From positions 397,501 through 461,500 of the forward strand of contig NW_020167543.1 in NCBI RefSeq assembly GCF_001641265.1: a stretch of DNA of 64,000 nucleotides, given 5' to 3'. Shown here piece by piece: positions 53,741-64,000 of the stretch (the first letter of the stretch is position 1; every line of letters starts with the position of its first letter). The notes beneath the pieces were generated by a model. That model was given only the letters and a program-made list of their open reading frames with translations. It did no database searches and had not been told where the DNA came from. The position numbers and the translations under genes are program-made. This stretch comes from Pseudogymnoascus destructans. Lineage: Eukaryota > Ascomycota > Leotiomycetes > Thelebolales > Thelebolaceae.

Positions 53741-56040
53741 TCACAAATGTTTCAAGTCCAACTGCCGGCCCTGCCAGTAGTTGGGATCATCCTCCATAGC
53801 AGTGTCGGCAGGATAATGGACGAACTCTCCCCACCACGGTGGATCATGCTGTGGCTGGTATTCCTCTGGGGCCTCAACAGGGTCGTGGAATGGAATTCCC
53901 ATTTCCCGTTGGATGGCAGCACGTCGACGAATCTCCTGATCTGCTAATTTCTGTTTGCGTTGGACTCGGAGCCGATTGTCCTCATTCCGTGCCATTATGT
54001 CTTGCCAAGGCTCATCCCGGGTCCCATGTTGTTCGCGAATAACAAACGGTTTCAAGTCATTCACATGGAATTTCCCCTTGATTATTCCAGAATGTATTTC
54101 CTGAATAAATGCCGACTTATTTTCGGGTGTCAGCTTGGAGATCCTGAAAGGTCCGAGCCATCTTGGTTCGATCTTGTGAGAGTGATTGTTGTCCTGAGCA
54201 AGGCGGCGGAGAAGGACGAGATCGCCCTTCTTCATTTTGAGCTTGCGCTCAAGTTCGGATTTCGAAGCCTCCCCTTGTTGCAGTTGACGGCGCAATCGAA
54301 TAGCATTGGCAGTGTCTCGCATCTCATCAATCTTGGCTAAACGGATAGCAACGGCAGACACATTTGGAGTTTCATCGAAACGAGGGACAAAATCAGGTCG
54401 AGAAATGACCTCTCTCTGGATAGCTTGATCAACAGCAATGTCTTCTGGCGTGAAGCGAGGCTGGAAACCAAAGAGCAATTCTGCGGGAGAAAATCCATGA
54501 ACAGACACTTGCTTGGTATTTAGGACGTTAAAGACGTGCGGTAACAGCTCGTCCCATTGCTCGAGTAGGCTTGGTTGAGTCTGTAAAATTTTCCGGAACA
54601 CGGACAAGATTAACTGAACAAATTGCTCCGAGAGTCCTACTGATGCGGGATGGGACCGAGGGGCATGCACCATCCGAATGCCCTCGCTGTCACAGTACTG
54701 GCGCACAGCGGGCGACGTAAAATGGGATCCATTATCCGTGTAGAGTGTAAGTGGAGAACCAAACGGGGTCACAATGCGTCGGTCAAGAAAACGTATGGTG
54801 GACGCGGAGTCAGCTGCTGCGGTCGGGTCTCCCAGCGCGTACCTGGACTGATAGTCCACACCAATGATTATGTACCGGTTACCATTCCTAGAGACTGGGA
54901 AAATGGGACCAATGTAGTCCATACCGAGCATATCCCACGGCATAAGCTCGAAGATCGGGGTAATTCCCTCAGACGGCCTCAGAGGGCCCACCATTTGACA
55001 CATTGGACAAGAGCAACAATATTGTTCAATGTCGTGCATGCGGGTCGGCCAGTAGGCTTTGCCGACAACTTCTTTGCGAAGGATACCAGAAGCAAAATGC
55101 CCATGTACGTTGTGGAGAACTCGGAGTTCAGTTTCTATGCCGTTCTCTTGAATGCACCTGGACTTCGCGCCATTCTTCTCAACATAGATGAGGCGAGGTC
55201 CCTCGGGAGAGTCCCAAAGGATGAACCTTATGGCAAGTCTTCGGAGGTGGCGCCGCTGAGATGGATTCAGCTCGCAATAAAGAGGGAATGCATTCAAAGC
55301 CTTGTACTTCACCACATCTCCATACCAAGGATCATCAACCCAGGCTTCCCAGCCTTTAAGAATGTCCTGAGCGCCCAACGTGGTGGGATCAAGGGGGGCA
55401 TATTGGGGCAGCCACTTCGGTTGTGGTCGGACTTCCGCAGCCAGTACAGGGAGATCAACTTCCTCGTCAGACCCATATTCAACATCAAAGAATGATAAGC
55501 GACTGTTGACAGATTCCCTGGGGGACATGGCGACTTTGTTGTATCTGCTCAGGCCATCGGCCACTGCCATCTCGCGACCGGGAACATGGACATATTCAAT
55601 GTCGAACCTCGACAGAAAGAACTGCCACCGCGCAATTCTCCCGTGCGGATCATCAGATTTCAAGACAGTTAGGAGCGCGGAATGATCAGTGTAAACACGG
55701 ATCGGGAATTTGGAACCTTGCAAAAGCCAGCTCGCTTCCTCAACGCATTTGAATACCGCGAAACCCTCGCGTTCTGTTGTGTGCCAGCGTGACTGGGCCT
55801 CAGTGAGTTGGTATGAGAGAAACATTACTACACACTCCTTGGAGTCGACAATTTGATAGAGCACCCCGCCTAAACCGGTCTTACTGGCATCAGTCGCCAA
55901 ATGATATTGGAGATCTTCATTACCAGCGATCACACATGTCTGACACACAGCATCTTTCAACGCCTTGAAGATGAGCGCATGCTCCGTGGTCCAGTTCAAT
56001 GCAATAGGAACTCGCTTGCGGACAGTCTTCCCTGCCTTAT
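53741..56040 (-). CDS. Ty3/gypsy RNase H-integrase polyprotein fragment (long open frame)
   Basis: An open minus-strand frame of about 765 gypsy codons. In order: RNase H (ATDASKTGLGGVLYQ, TEREGFAVFKC, VYTDHSALL, VADGLSRY) and the H2C2 zinc domain (HNVHGHFASG...YCCSCPMCQ). Then come integrase catalytic residues (GMDYIGP, LYTDNGSHF, and E in GLSEQFVQ) and a C-terminal chromatin/DNA-binding tail (LGPFRISKL...FHVNDLKPFVIRE). Protease and reverse transcriptase are absent. At its N-terminus the frame runs without a break into copia integrase codons, so the annotated ORF (56311-53741, 856 residues) is a chimera. Confidence 0.88.
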
Positions 56041-57954
56041 CTTTGATAAGGTCTAGGTGCACCTTCTCATAAGGGATCTGTGACCGTGGTGTAGATCTTC
56101 GGGAGATCCTTTTTGTAGCATGGGTAAGGCGGCAGACTTTGCAGTTAGTGTCATATGAATCCATGTCTGTGATAATAACCCCTTGGGTCTTCTCTTGGAG
56201 CTTCCTTATTGCGTTTTGATTAAGGTGGCCCATTCGATTATGCCACTCCTTTGCAGTGCCTGTTAGGTCTTTGTGAGGTCTGTACAAGGATAGAATAGCA
56301 TCTTGGTGCACTTGAGTCGTTGATAGGGCTGTGTTTTGAAGGACTTTTGTATTGTCATTCTTAATATATTCAAGGACCCATTGTCCATGGATAACTGGAG
56401 TGTTGCAGAATGGCTTTCCTTCGTACGTGAGTCCTTCTGTAGCTGTATTCCAATGGACTCCCTTTTGGATGAATCATTTTAAGGATGCAACAGAGGTGTG
56501 GAATGAGGAAACGAGGGCTGTTTCTTGGAGTGTTATGGTTCGTACAGACTTTGTGTCCTTTCCAACCTGGACTTTGATGTCCACGGACCTGAACCCTTCA
56601 ATCCTTACTCTCTGGTCTCCAGCTAAGAGGTAGTTTCCATCCTCACATTCCTTTAGGTTGTAGAACCTCGTACGGTCATTACAGACATGAATTGTAGCTC
56701 CAGAATCAAGGATTGTGCTCCTTGCAAGCTCATAGGTTGAGAGGGTAAGACCTTGAGTGACTTGGAAGGCTGTTGCAAAGGAAACAGGTAGATCCTGGTT
56801 CATACGGGTTTGTCCTCCGTTCACCTTGTCCTGGTCTATTGCCCTTTGAATGCAGTATTGAAAGCCTGGCTTTTCACTTATGTAGGCATCAACTTTAGCT
56901 TCAATGTCTCGGTTTGGCTTCCATGACTTCGTACGCTTCGACTTCATGACATATAAGCAGTCCCTCCACTTATGGATAGAGCCACAAGGGCAATCTGTTC
57001 GGGGCTCCTTGTTCTTCTTCCCGTTATTCCAACCCTGTTGTCCTTGTTGTAGGTTGTTCATACGGTTCTGAAGGGTAGCAGATGTCTCATTATTGCCTTC
57101 TTGTGTTGCGAAAACTCCATGTTCCCCCCGAGACTTCTGGTCATATTTTACCTGTCTCTGGTTGATTCGATAAGTCCATACGACCTCCTCAAACTCATAT
57201 TCCTTTGTCCCTTTGTTGAGTTTGAATGTCCATGGGCCTCAAAATTCGCAGGGTCCTATTGCTTTGAGGAAGTAATATATCGCATCGTGAGGGTCAATAA
57301 CCTCTGGTGCTTGGAGCGTACTGCCTTGTGTGTAGAGGGTCTCCCATTTTAGGAGCCACTCTTCAAGGCCTACTCCTCTTTGTATTTTGGATGCTTTTGC
57401 CCACTCACTCCTCCATTCCTCAAGCCTAGCTCGTGTAGTTGGTGCAAACCGCTCCTTAAGCCTTACTAGCATTTCGTATGGAGTATCACCAATTGTATGT
57501 GTATGGTAGGAAGTCCCGTCTAATAGTTTCTTGGATCTTAGACCGTAGCCCCTGAATTGCTTCCTCCTGTTTCTCCCATATTTTTCGATCATATTGGAAG
57601 TCCGCTTGTAGGTTTCGAAGCTCTTCCTTCTGGTCGTCTGTGAGATATCCGTACGTAATTGGTACGATTGGTTGAGAGGCTTTGATTGATGGTTGGGCTG
57701 TCTGACTTGATGTTGCTCTTGTTGACACCCGTGGAGTAGTCTGAGGGACCACACCACTACCGGCCTGAGCTGCAGTCTGTACGAAAGTTAGGAACTGGCC
57801 TAACAGGTGGTACAAGGATAGGGGGGTCATCTAATTCTGGATTAATATAACCCCACACTCCTGTCTTCATTGAAGCTGTCTTAATCGTCTCTAGCCACTC
57901 ATCCCAGTCTTTTTGGTTGGTGAGGACCACCCCCACCTTCTGTAGGGTTGCCAT
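56041..57954 (-). pseudogene. Ty1/copia Gag-protease-integrase N-terminus, frameshifted and truncated
   Basis: Minus strand: Gag start with NQKDWDEWLETIKTASMKTGVWGY (57954 onward) and a Gag body in two shifted frames (KERFAPTTRARLEEWRSEW...). The protease is TILDSGATIHVCND (D-S-G-A-T) near 56680. The GAG-pre-integrase/integrase zinc region is WHNRMGHLNQNAIRKL...CKVCRLTHATKRISRR near 56080-56240, ending YEKVHLDLI. There copia homology stops and Ty3 RNase H begins. Integrase core, reverse transcriptase and RNase H of the copia element are missing. Confidence 0.85.
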
Positions 57955-58030
57955 TATGATGGTGATCGACTCCTAGGAGGGGTTTGAGGGCTGTACGATG
58001 TTCGAAGACGTTCAAAATGCGACCTCGATG

Positions 58031-58047
58031 TGCTCCGGGCTCATAAC
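58031..58047 (-). promoter_or_regulatory. Putative primer-binding site matching half tRNA-Met
   Basis: Immediately inside the short copia LTR the minus strand reads GTTATGAGCCCGGAGCA. The first 11 bases are complementary to the anticodon-loop region of eukaryotic methionine tRNAs (GGGCTCATAAC). Priming by a tRNA-Met(i) half cut in the anticodon loop is known for Drosophila copia. The assignment here rests on position and complementarity only. Confidence 0.6.
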
Positions 58048-58148
58048 TGTTGAGTAATAAATGTATGTATTCCTGACTATGTAACCTATACTTGGCTTTA
58101 CCGATAATCCGTACGGAGATCACGTGAGATCATGTGACTATTACAACA
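58048..58148 (-). repeat. Short copia-type 5' LTR (101 bp)
   Basis: The minus strand starts TGTTGTAATAGTCACATG and ends TTACTCAACA, with 5-bp inverted ends TGTTG/CAACA. It is followed at once by a methionine-tRNA-like primer site and about 80 bp later by a copia Gag frame. It interrupts a Ty3 reverse transcriptase frame right at its start. The matching 3' LTR is absent because the element is truncated. Confidence 0.72.
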
Positions 58149-60800
58149 GAATCCGATAAAAGCTTGCGTGTCCGTAATGTTTTTGGTGCTTTCCAATCGA
58201 GTATAGTGTTCACCTTTCCAGGATCCATGCGAATTCCATTAACTCCAATGATGAGTCCTAAGAATTTTGTCTCTTGAACGAAGAATTCGCATTTTGCTAT
58301 ATCTGCTTGTAGTCCTGCTTCTCGAAGCTTTTGTAGAACCATTTTGACATGCTTAACATGTTCCTCCTTACTTGTGCTATAGACAAGAAGATCATCCATG
58401 TATGCAGTGACGAATTTGTTTATGTATTCCATTAATGTTTCATTCATATATCGTTGGAATAAAGGCATGTCTAATATCAATCTTTGTAAGATATTTGGCA
58501 CCCGTGATTTGAGCCAATGTTTCATCAATGAGGGGAAGTGGGTATGAGTCTTTCCTTGTGATCGCATTTAGTTTACGGTAGTCTATGCAAAATCGAAGTC
58601 CACCTCCTGGTTTGCGTACAAATAACACAGGTGAGGCAAATGGTGCTTTGCTAGCTTCGATGAATCCTTTGGTAAGATTGTCCTCCATGTATTTCTTCAC
58701 AAGATCAAGCTCTTATCGAGACATGTTATAGAGTGGTGCATGCCCTAGTTTCGAGGTCCCTTCTAACACAATGTGATGGTCTGCATATCTGTAAGGCGGG
58801 AGCTTGTCTGCAGCCTGTTTTGAGAACACATCGAGATATTTATGGAACTCCTTTGGTAGGATCAGTTTTGGGTCGATTTCTTTCGATTCCTCCTTTGCTT
58901 GTTCAGCGAGTATATCTTTAAATGATACTGCAAAAACCTTAGCTTCTTTCTGCTTCCGAAGCATATTGAATGGTGCAGCTCCAATCATTGTAACAGTGCA
59001 TTTGTTCTTGTTCTTATAATGAGGTTGGAGGGCTGGCTTCGGAGCTTCTTTATCTTGCATTTCCTTCTCAACTTGGGGACTTGTAGTTTTCTTAAAGTGT
59101 CTGTTGGTGTAGTGTGCTGGCAGTGACCCTTTGTAAAGATGACTTGGTCATTTACCATATTGAGTATGACTCCATGCTGCTTCATCCAAGCTTTCCCAAG
59201 AATGATAGAATGTTTCCCAAGAGTAGTAATGAATAGAGGGCATAGAGTTTCAACGTGATCTCCAATTTGTAGTCGAGGGTATATAGCATGCATAACTGTA
59301 GGTGCTGCAACTGCATTAAATCCTTCGATGTTCTTTGGTTTTATAAGTTGGATAGGAGAGATGTTCTCAATTTCACAAATTCGTTTTGCGTCAACAGCAT
59401 TCACAAAGCTTCCACCTGTTGCACCGCTATCCATTAAGGCTTGCATGACAATTTGATTCCTTACTATTCTGCAGGTAGCTAAGAATGGAGTGTCATAGTC
59501 GAAATGGGATAATGACGAGGCAGAGGAGGCAATTCTTGCTGTAGAACCTCTAGCGACGTCTTTTCTAGAGGCTATTCTTTTCCCGGCTCATACTGGGTAG
59601 GATCCTCAGTATCAGAGATCTCATTGAGTCTGCCTTTCTGTCTCTGAGGGCAGTCATGAGCATGATGGCCGCTTTCGTGGCAATGGAAGCATTTGCCAAG
59701 CTTCATGAGTGATTCTTTCTCAGGATCTTGGTGGGGAGAGCGGTAGATCTTCTTCTGTGGTGCCACTATTTCAACAGCAGTACTAGCAGTAGGGCTCTGG
59801 CCACTCTGCTTCTGGTAGGCGAACGGCTGTGGCTTCATTCTCTTCTCCTTTTCTTGAATTCTCTATAGGTTTTGGTCCACAAGCATGCATTTCTTCGCGA
59901 ATTCATCTAGGGTGGTAGCTCCCACTTCTGCAACAAGGGCTTTCTGCATGCCTTGGTTGATTTTAAATCAGAGATCGTCAAGCAAGGTCTCTTCTAAGTA
60001 GTCCAGCTCTGCAGTGAGTCTCTGGAATTCAGCCCAGAATGTTGTGAAGGTATTCTTGCCTTGGTATTACTCAGTTTGTGCAGTGTGTCTCCTATCGGGG
60101 TCGCTAAACACTTTCTCGAGGAGTTGGAGGATTTCTTCTGCTGACTGAAGCATGTTTGGTGAGGTAATGCGAAGCCTTGGGTTCACATGATGAACTGCGA
60201 GTCCTACTAGTCTGCTTTGGAGATAACTCATCTGCATCTTGTCATTTGGGAAGTGGTCGATGTTGGCTTCCAGCTTGAGTCGGATCTTCACAACCCAGTC
60301 TTCAAAAGCTGGTTCAATCCCATCCGTAAGAATAGGAGGATCCGGAATGCGAGCAGACTGGCGAGGTGCTGCATTGCGAATAGGAGCTGTATTCTCAAGA
60401 TATTTTTGAATGCCTTGCAGTTCAGTAATCTTTTCATCCTTGTCTTGATTTCTTCTTGGAGCTGTAGAATAGCATCATTTCGCTCTGCAATAGTAGCATC
60501 AGAAGCTTGACCGATGATGAGGTAGTCCTTCATAATGGCTTTCAACATTGACCAGGCGTACTCTTGGCTGCTAGGTGACAGCTTTTGGAATTCAGTGTAG
60601 GTGTTGACATTCCAATTCCTCATCTGGTGGCCATTTGATAGTATAGACTGGTGTCTTTCTTGAGCTGTTTTGCCCATCCTCTTGAAATCTTCTTGGGCTT
60701 CGAGGAAGTCATCTTGAAGTTCATCTCTCTTCTCAGACTCATCTGCCAAGGTTGTTTTCTCATTTATAGACTCATAGTCTTCTGGGTTTCGGTCAGCCAT
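58149..60800 (-). pseudogene. Ty3/gypsy element B: Gag, protease, reverse transcriptase (decayed)
   Basis: Minus strand from ATG 60800 (MADRNPEDYESINEKTTLAD). Gag runs in shifted frames with zinc knuckle CFHCHESGHHAHDC near 59660-59700. The aspartic protease is ALMDSGATGGSF near 59430, with an ILGKAWM motif. The RT has KGFIEASKAPFASPVLFVRKPGGGLRFCIDYRKLN (58600-58680) and the catalytic box TAYMDDLLVYS near 58400, then FLGLIIGVNGIRMDPGKV. Several frameshifts and stops occur. It is cut at 58148 by a copia LTR. Confidence 0.87.
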
Positions 60801-60814
60801 CTTGGCTTTTTCTT

Positions 60815-61576
60815 TGGCCTGCCAAAAGGATGATACAAATTTGGGTCCGCGGTCACTTACAATTGACTCCGGAGTGTGTCCGAATCGGTATATCCATTCG
60901 ATGAACAATTGTGCCATTTTCCGGGCAGTTGTGATTTTGTAGCAAGGTATGGTTACCAAACTCTTTCCGAGTCGGTCCATAAACACCAAGATGCTGTCGT
61001 ATCCATGCTTGTCCCTTGGGAACTCCTTGAAGTCCATGGTGAGGTGTTGCATAGGATATTCGGGTACGGGCAGCGGGTGTAGGAATCCTTGTTGCTTAGT
61101 GACATTGGTGTGAGAAAGCCGGCATGTTACACAGTTTCATACATACCGTAAACAGTCCGCTTCCATCCCGACCCAATGATACTTTGGAGCGAGCAATTGT
61201 TAGGTTTTCCTTCCACTTGGATGTGCTGACGACACTTGGTCATGCGCTTCTCGGATCAGTTTCGTAAATAGGTCAGTGTGGCGATTCACACATAGGCGGC
61301 CTTTGTACAGGAGGAGCTGGTCGTTCATCGTGAATCCATCCGGTAGGGGTTGTTTCGCACGAGTCTCGGTAAACGACTTTTGATTGTCTGCACATAGCAC
61401 CTCTATTAAATTGAAAGGCATCTGGGGCTTGGAGGTGCCATCGAATTAATGGATGCTATGTAGCTCTCAGCAAGTTCGGTGCTTATGTGGGGGTGCAGAC
61501 GGCTTGGACCTAACAATACCCTCACCCTACATCAAGCTTGACTTTCTGCTGCGTTACCAAGTCTTGGTCTCTTCAG
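60815..61576 (-). pseudogene. Ty3/gypsy element C: integrase fragment left of the alpha LTR
   Basis: The minus strand reads NDQLLLYKGRLCVNRHTDLFTKLIREAHDQVSSAHPSGRKT, then a decayed CxxC segment (NCVTCRLSHTN). The integrase core follows: LTMDFKEFPRDKHGYDSILVFMDRLGKSL...SIVSDRGPKFVSSFW (two catalytic Asp). At that point the frame passes directly into the Gag of element B. The third catalytic residue is missing. Confidence 0.85.
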
Positions 61577-61581
61577 CTTAG

Positions 61582-62510
61582 TGTAATGGTGGGTGCACCA
61601 GATGTGAGAATCTAGCCACCCAAGGAAGGCATGAATTTACTAAGACAACACACTGTCTTAGAAAACAGAGCCAAAGGGTCGTAGCTTAGACTATTCCACA
61701 ACGCAGCAATCAGGTGTGTGATGTAGTGAAGTGGTTCAGACAAGTTGCAACAAATGTTGAGTCTGGGAACTCAGGGGTAAGTCAGAGGTTAACACCTCAC
61801 TGACTTTTCAGAAACAAGGAGTAACAAGATGAATGCTTGGAAGCTTGGAAAAGACATGGAAGTATGTGATAGTCGATTTACTGTATTGTCTGCTTGCCCT
61901 TTCTTAAGGAAAGGGCAATCCTATTTATGCTAAAGGAGTGTAGTTCTCTCATATTCCAAGACTTTCCATGACTTACCAGGCTTTGTAACTGTAGTCGACG
62001 TAAGAGAATCCCATAGAACCATCTCTTAGGTTCGTAGCCTATAGGAAGTAAAAGGAGGTCCAAGGTCAGAGTACCCCTATAGACAAATTATGTCATAGAC
62101 AAATTATGTCATAGACAAATTATGTCATAGACAAATTATGTCATAACTTAACCAATCTTGTGGGTAACTAAAGAGCGATGACATGTAATGAATCATAGAG
62201 GTTCGTAGCTATCGTTCATGCTCCTAGGCCTCTAGTTGGTAGAGATATGTCATGTGGTAGTATGAGTGATGTCATGTAATGAATCATAGAGGGTTGTAGA
62301 GATATGCTATGTGGTAATATCGGCCCAGTAACTAAGGAGCGATGACGTGTAATGAATCATAGATGGTTGTAGCAATCGTTGAGTAGTATTGCTCTTGTTG
62401 TTGGTGTGATAAGCCAAAATATGTATAGTGACTTGTAGGTTTGAGGAGGAGATTTCCAAGTTTGCTCTTGAGTTTGAAGCAAACTGAGTGCAACGAATGT
62501 CAGTATGACA
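61582..62510 (+). repeat. Solo LTR family alpha, copy 3 (929 bp)
   Basis: TGTAATGGTGGGTGCACC...CAGTATGACA with a perfect CTTAG duplication. It is longer than copy 2 because it holds four tandem CATAGACAAATTATGT units (about 62085-62145) and extra partial duplications of a GCGATGAC(A/G)TGTAATGAATC segment. It splits the RNase H and integrase parts of Ty3 element C. Confidence 0.94.
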
Positions 62511-62515
62511 CTTAG

Positions 62516-64000
62516 AATATCTGCCTTCTGGTTATTCTTGCCCGCGGTGTACGTAATGCAGAAGTTGAAGTTGGAGAGTAGTTCCATCCACTGAACCTGC
62601 TTCACGGTGAGAACTTTAGTTGACATGAAGTATTCCAGCGAGCGGTGATCAGTGTAGACATCGACTTGGTGTTGTACCGAGGCCAACTCGGGCCTCCATT
62701 TTGCGAAGGCTTCACAATTGCGAATAGTTCCTTGTCGTGGATCTCCCAGTTGATCTCATGTCCGGATAGACGTGACTGTAGAAGCTTACGGGGTACCATC
62801 ACTTGTCAGGGTGTTCTTGGGACAGGACACTGGCTACGACCCCATCGCAGGAGTCTGTTTCCAGCTTCGTAGGCAATTCGGGGTTGAAGTGGTGAAGTGC
62901 CTGTACAGTTAGGAGTTATCACCGCAACTCTTTGAAAGCAGCCTCGCATTCAGCTGTCCACAGGAACGGCTCCGAAGGACTAGTGATAGTAGTGAGGGGC
63001 TTGGCTGTCACGGTTCACCAAGGCATAGGGCGCCAGTTGGGTATTATGAATTAAACTCAATCTAGAGAAGAAAGGAAAGAGAAGAGGAGCACTCGAGCAG
63101 TGGCTCGATCTATATACAGCTATGTTGTTGTGGAGTGAATTCTCTTTAGCGAGACCAGTTCTGAGAATTCACTCCACAACTGAAAACTTCGCTCCAACCC
63201 CGGAAAGCTCCCCACACCCCTGAACCCCCACTCGAGCTGCAAGGCGCACTTGATATCGTAACATTGGCTATCTTGCTGAAATCCCGAATGAATTGTCGGT
63301 AGAACCCACAGAATCCTAGGTAGGATTTCACACCCGTAACCGTGGTCGGTCGGATCCAGTTATGAAGTGGTTCAATTTTGTCAGGGTCTGCTTCGACACC
63401 GGAAGTAGTCAGGATGTATCCTAAGTACTTGGTCCTAGTAACGTTAAACTCGCATTTTTGTATATCTGCCTGGAGTCCAGCTTCTTGTAGACGCTGTAGG
63501 ACCTTATGCACATGCTCTATGTGTTCCGTAGGGTCCTCTGAATAGATTAGGATGTCGTCTAAGTATGCGGTACAGAAATCATCTAAATATTGCATCAGGA
63601 CGTCATTCATATACCGCTGATAGGTTGCGGGACCATTCGTCAGGCCAAACGGCAACACTTTGCATTTGTAAGTTCCATAGCGAGTCTGAAAGGTAGTGTA
63701 CTCTTCTGAGTCGGGGTGCATCCGTATACGATGGAAGGCTTGTCTAATATCTAGCTTCGTGAAGATTTTGGCTTTCGACAGCCGTCCTAGTAGTTCGTTG
63801 ATACACGGGATGGGGTAGGGATCATTCCGGGTGAGGCCATTTAACTTCCGGTAATCGATGCAAAATCTTAATTTGCCATCCGCTTTCTTTACGAATAAGA
63901 TAGGGGACGCGAAGGGGCTGTTGCTGTTGACGATGAATCCCTTTTCCAGGTTTTCCAGCAGGTATTGCTTGGTAGCCTTAAGCTCTTCGGTGCCTTGTCG
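62516..64000 (-). pseudogene. Ty3/gypsy element C: reverse transcriptase and RNase H (runs off window)
   Basis: Minus strand from the window edge: RT with FTKLDIRQAFHRIRM-like codons near 63720-63770, FQTRYGTYKCKVLPFGLTNGPATYQRYMN, catalytic TAYLDDILIYS, then YLGFCGFYRQFIRDFSKIA. After a gamma solo LTR, RNase H follows: LETDSCDGVVASVL, INWEIHDKELFAIV, VYTDHRSLEYF, AGKNNQKADILS. Several stops show decay. The 5' half of the element lies beyond 64000. Confidence 0.88.
63006..63263 (+). repeat. Solo LTR family gamma, copy 3 (258 bp)
   Basis: TGTCACGGTTCACCAAGG...TATCGTAACA flanked by perfect TTGGC duplications. Same length as copy 1 and differing at only a few positions. It lies between the RT and RNase H coding parts of Ty3 element C. 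Confidence 0.94.

Overview
The window comes from a filamentous ascomycete (Pezizomycotina). Reasons: short spliceosomal introns (53-103 nt) with CTAAC-like branch points, fungal forms of Wee1, IMP3, mitoribosomal S18, a NASP/Hif1-type histone chaperone and a DUF3824 protein, plus Fot1/pogo, hAT, Helitron, Ty1/copia and Ty3/gypsy transposable elements. Genus or class cannot be fixed from the sequence alone. The genome is bipartite: GC-rich gene blocks alternate with AT-richer transposon blocks.

Gene blocks. 1-4.8 kb holds the tail of a pogo transposase, a three-exon patatin-like gene whose nucleophile serine is replaced by glycine, and two intron-containing tRNA-Leu(AAG) genes on either side of a TA-flanked MITE. 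After a small repeat block (4.9-5.9 kb: pogo end, LTR fragment, Helitron helicase tail), 8.2-18.9 kb carries a Wee1 kinase, IMP3, a mitochondrial S18 protein, a small Cys-rich protein and a mitochondrial PPR protein. An MFS pseudogene and a Ser/Pro-rich coiled-coil ORF (19.2-22.0 kb) mark the edge of the block. A second block, 39-44.8 kb, carries the DUF3824 protein and the SHNi-TPR histone chaperone, followed by a 5'-truncated copper amine oxidase pseudogene (45.7-46.7 kb).

Transposon block 1 (22.8-38.6 kb) contains an intact pogo element with 83-bp perfect terminal inverted repeats, two nearly intact pogo elements each with one visible premature stop, three hAT elements or fragments (one with both ends and an 8-bp target duplication), and an apparently intact MFS drug-transporter gene stranded among them. 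Transposon block 2 (46.8-64 kb) is a minus-strand pile of Ty3/gypsy and Ty1/copia fragments. Two of its junctions fuse different elements in frame.

Four LTR families occur only as solo LTRs (11 copies or fragments; 9 with visible target-site duplications). Every copy with a recognisable target sits inside another transposable element. The most interesting observations are the predicted catalytically dead patatin, the pogo family with C-terminal CCHC knuckles and an 11-copy subterminal repeat array, an unrecognised long ORF whose frame continues across a solo LTR, the in-frame retroelement chimeras, and a copia-type element with a 101-bp LTR and a primer site matching a half tRNA-Met.
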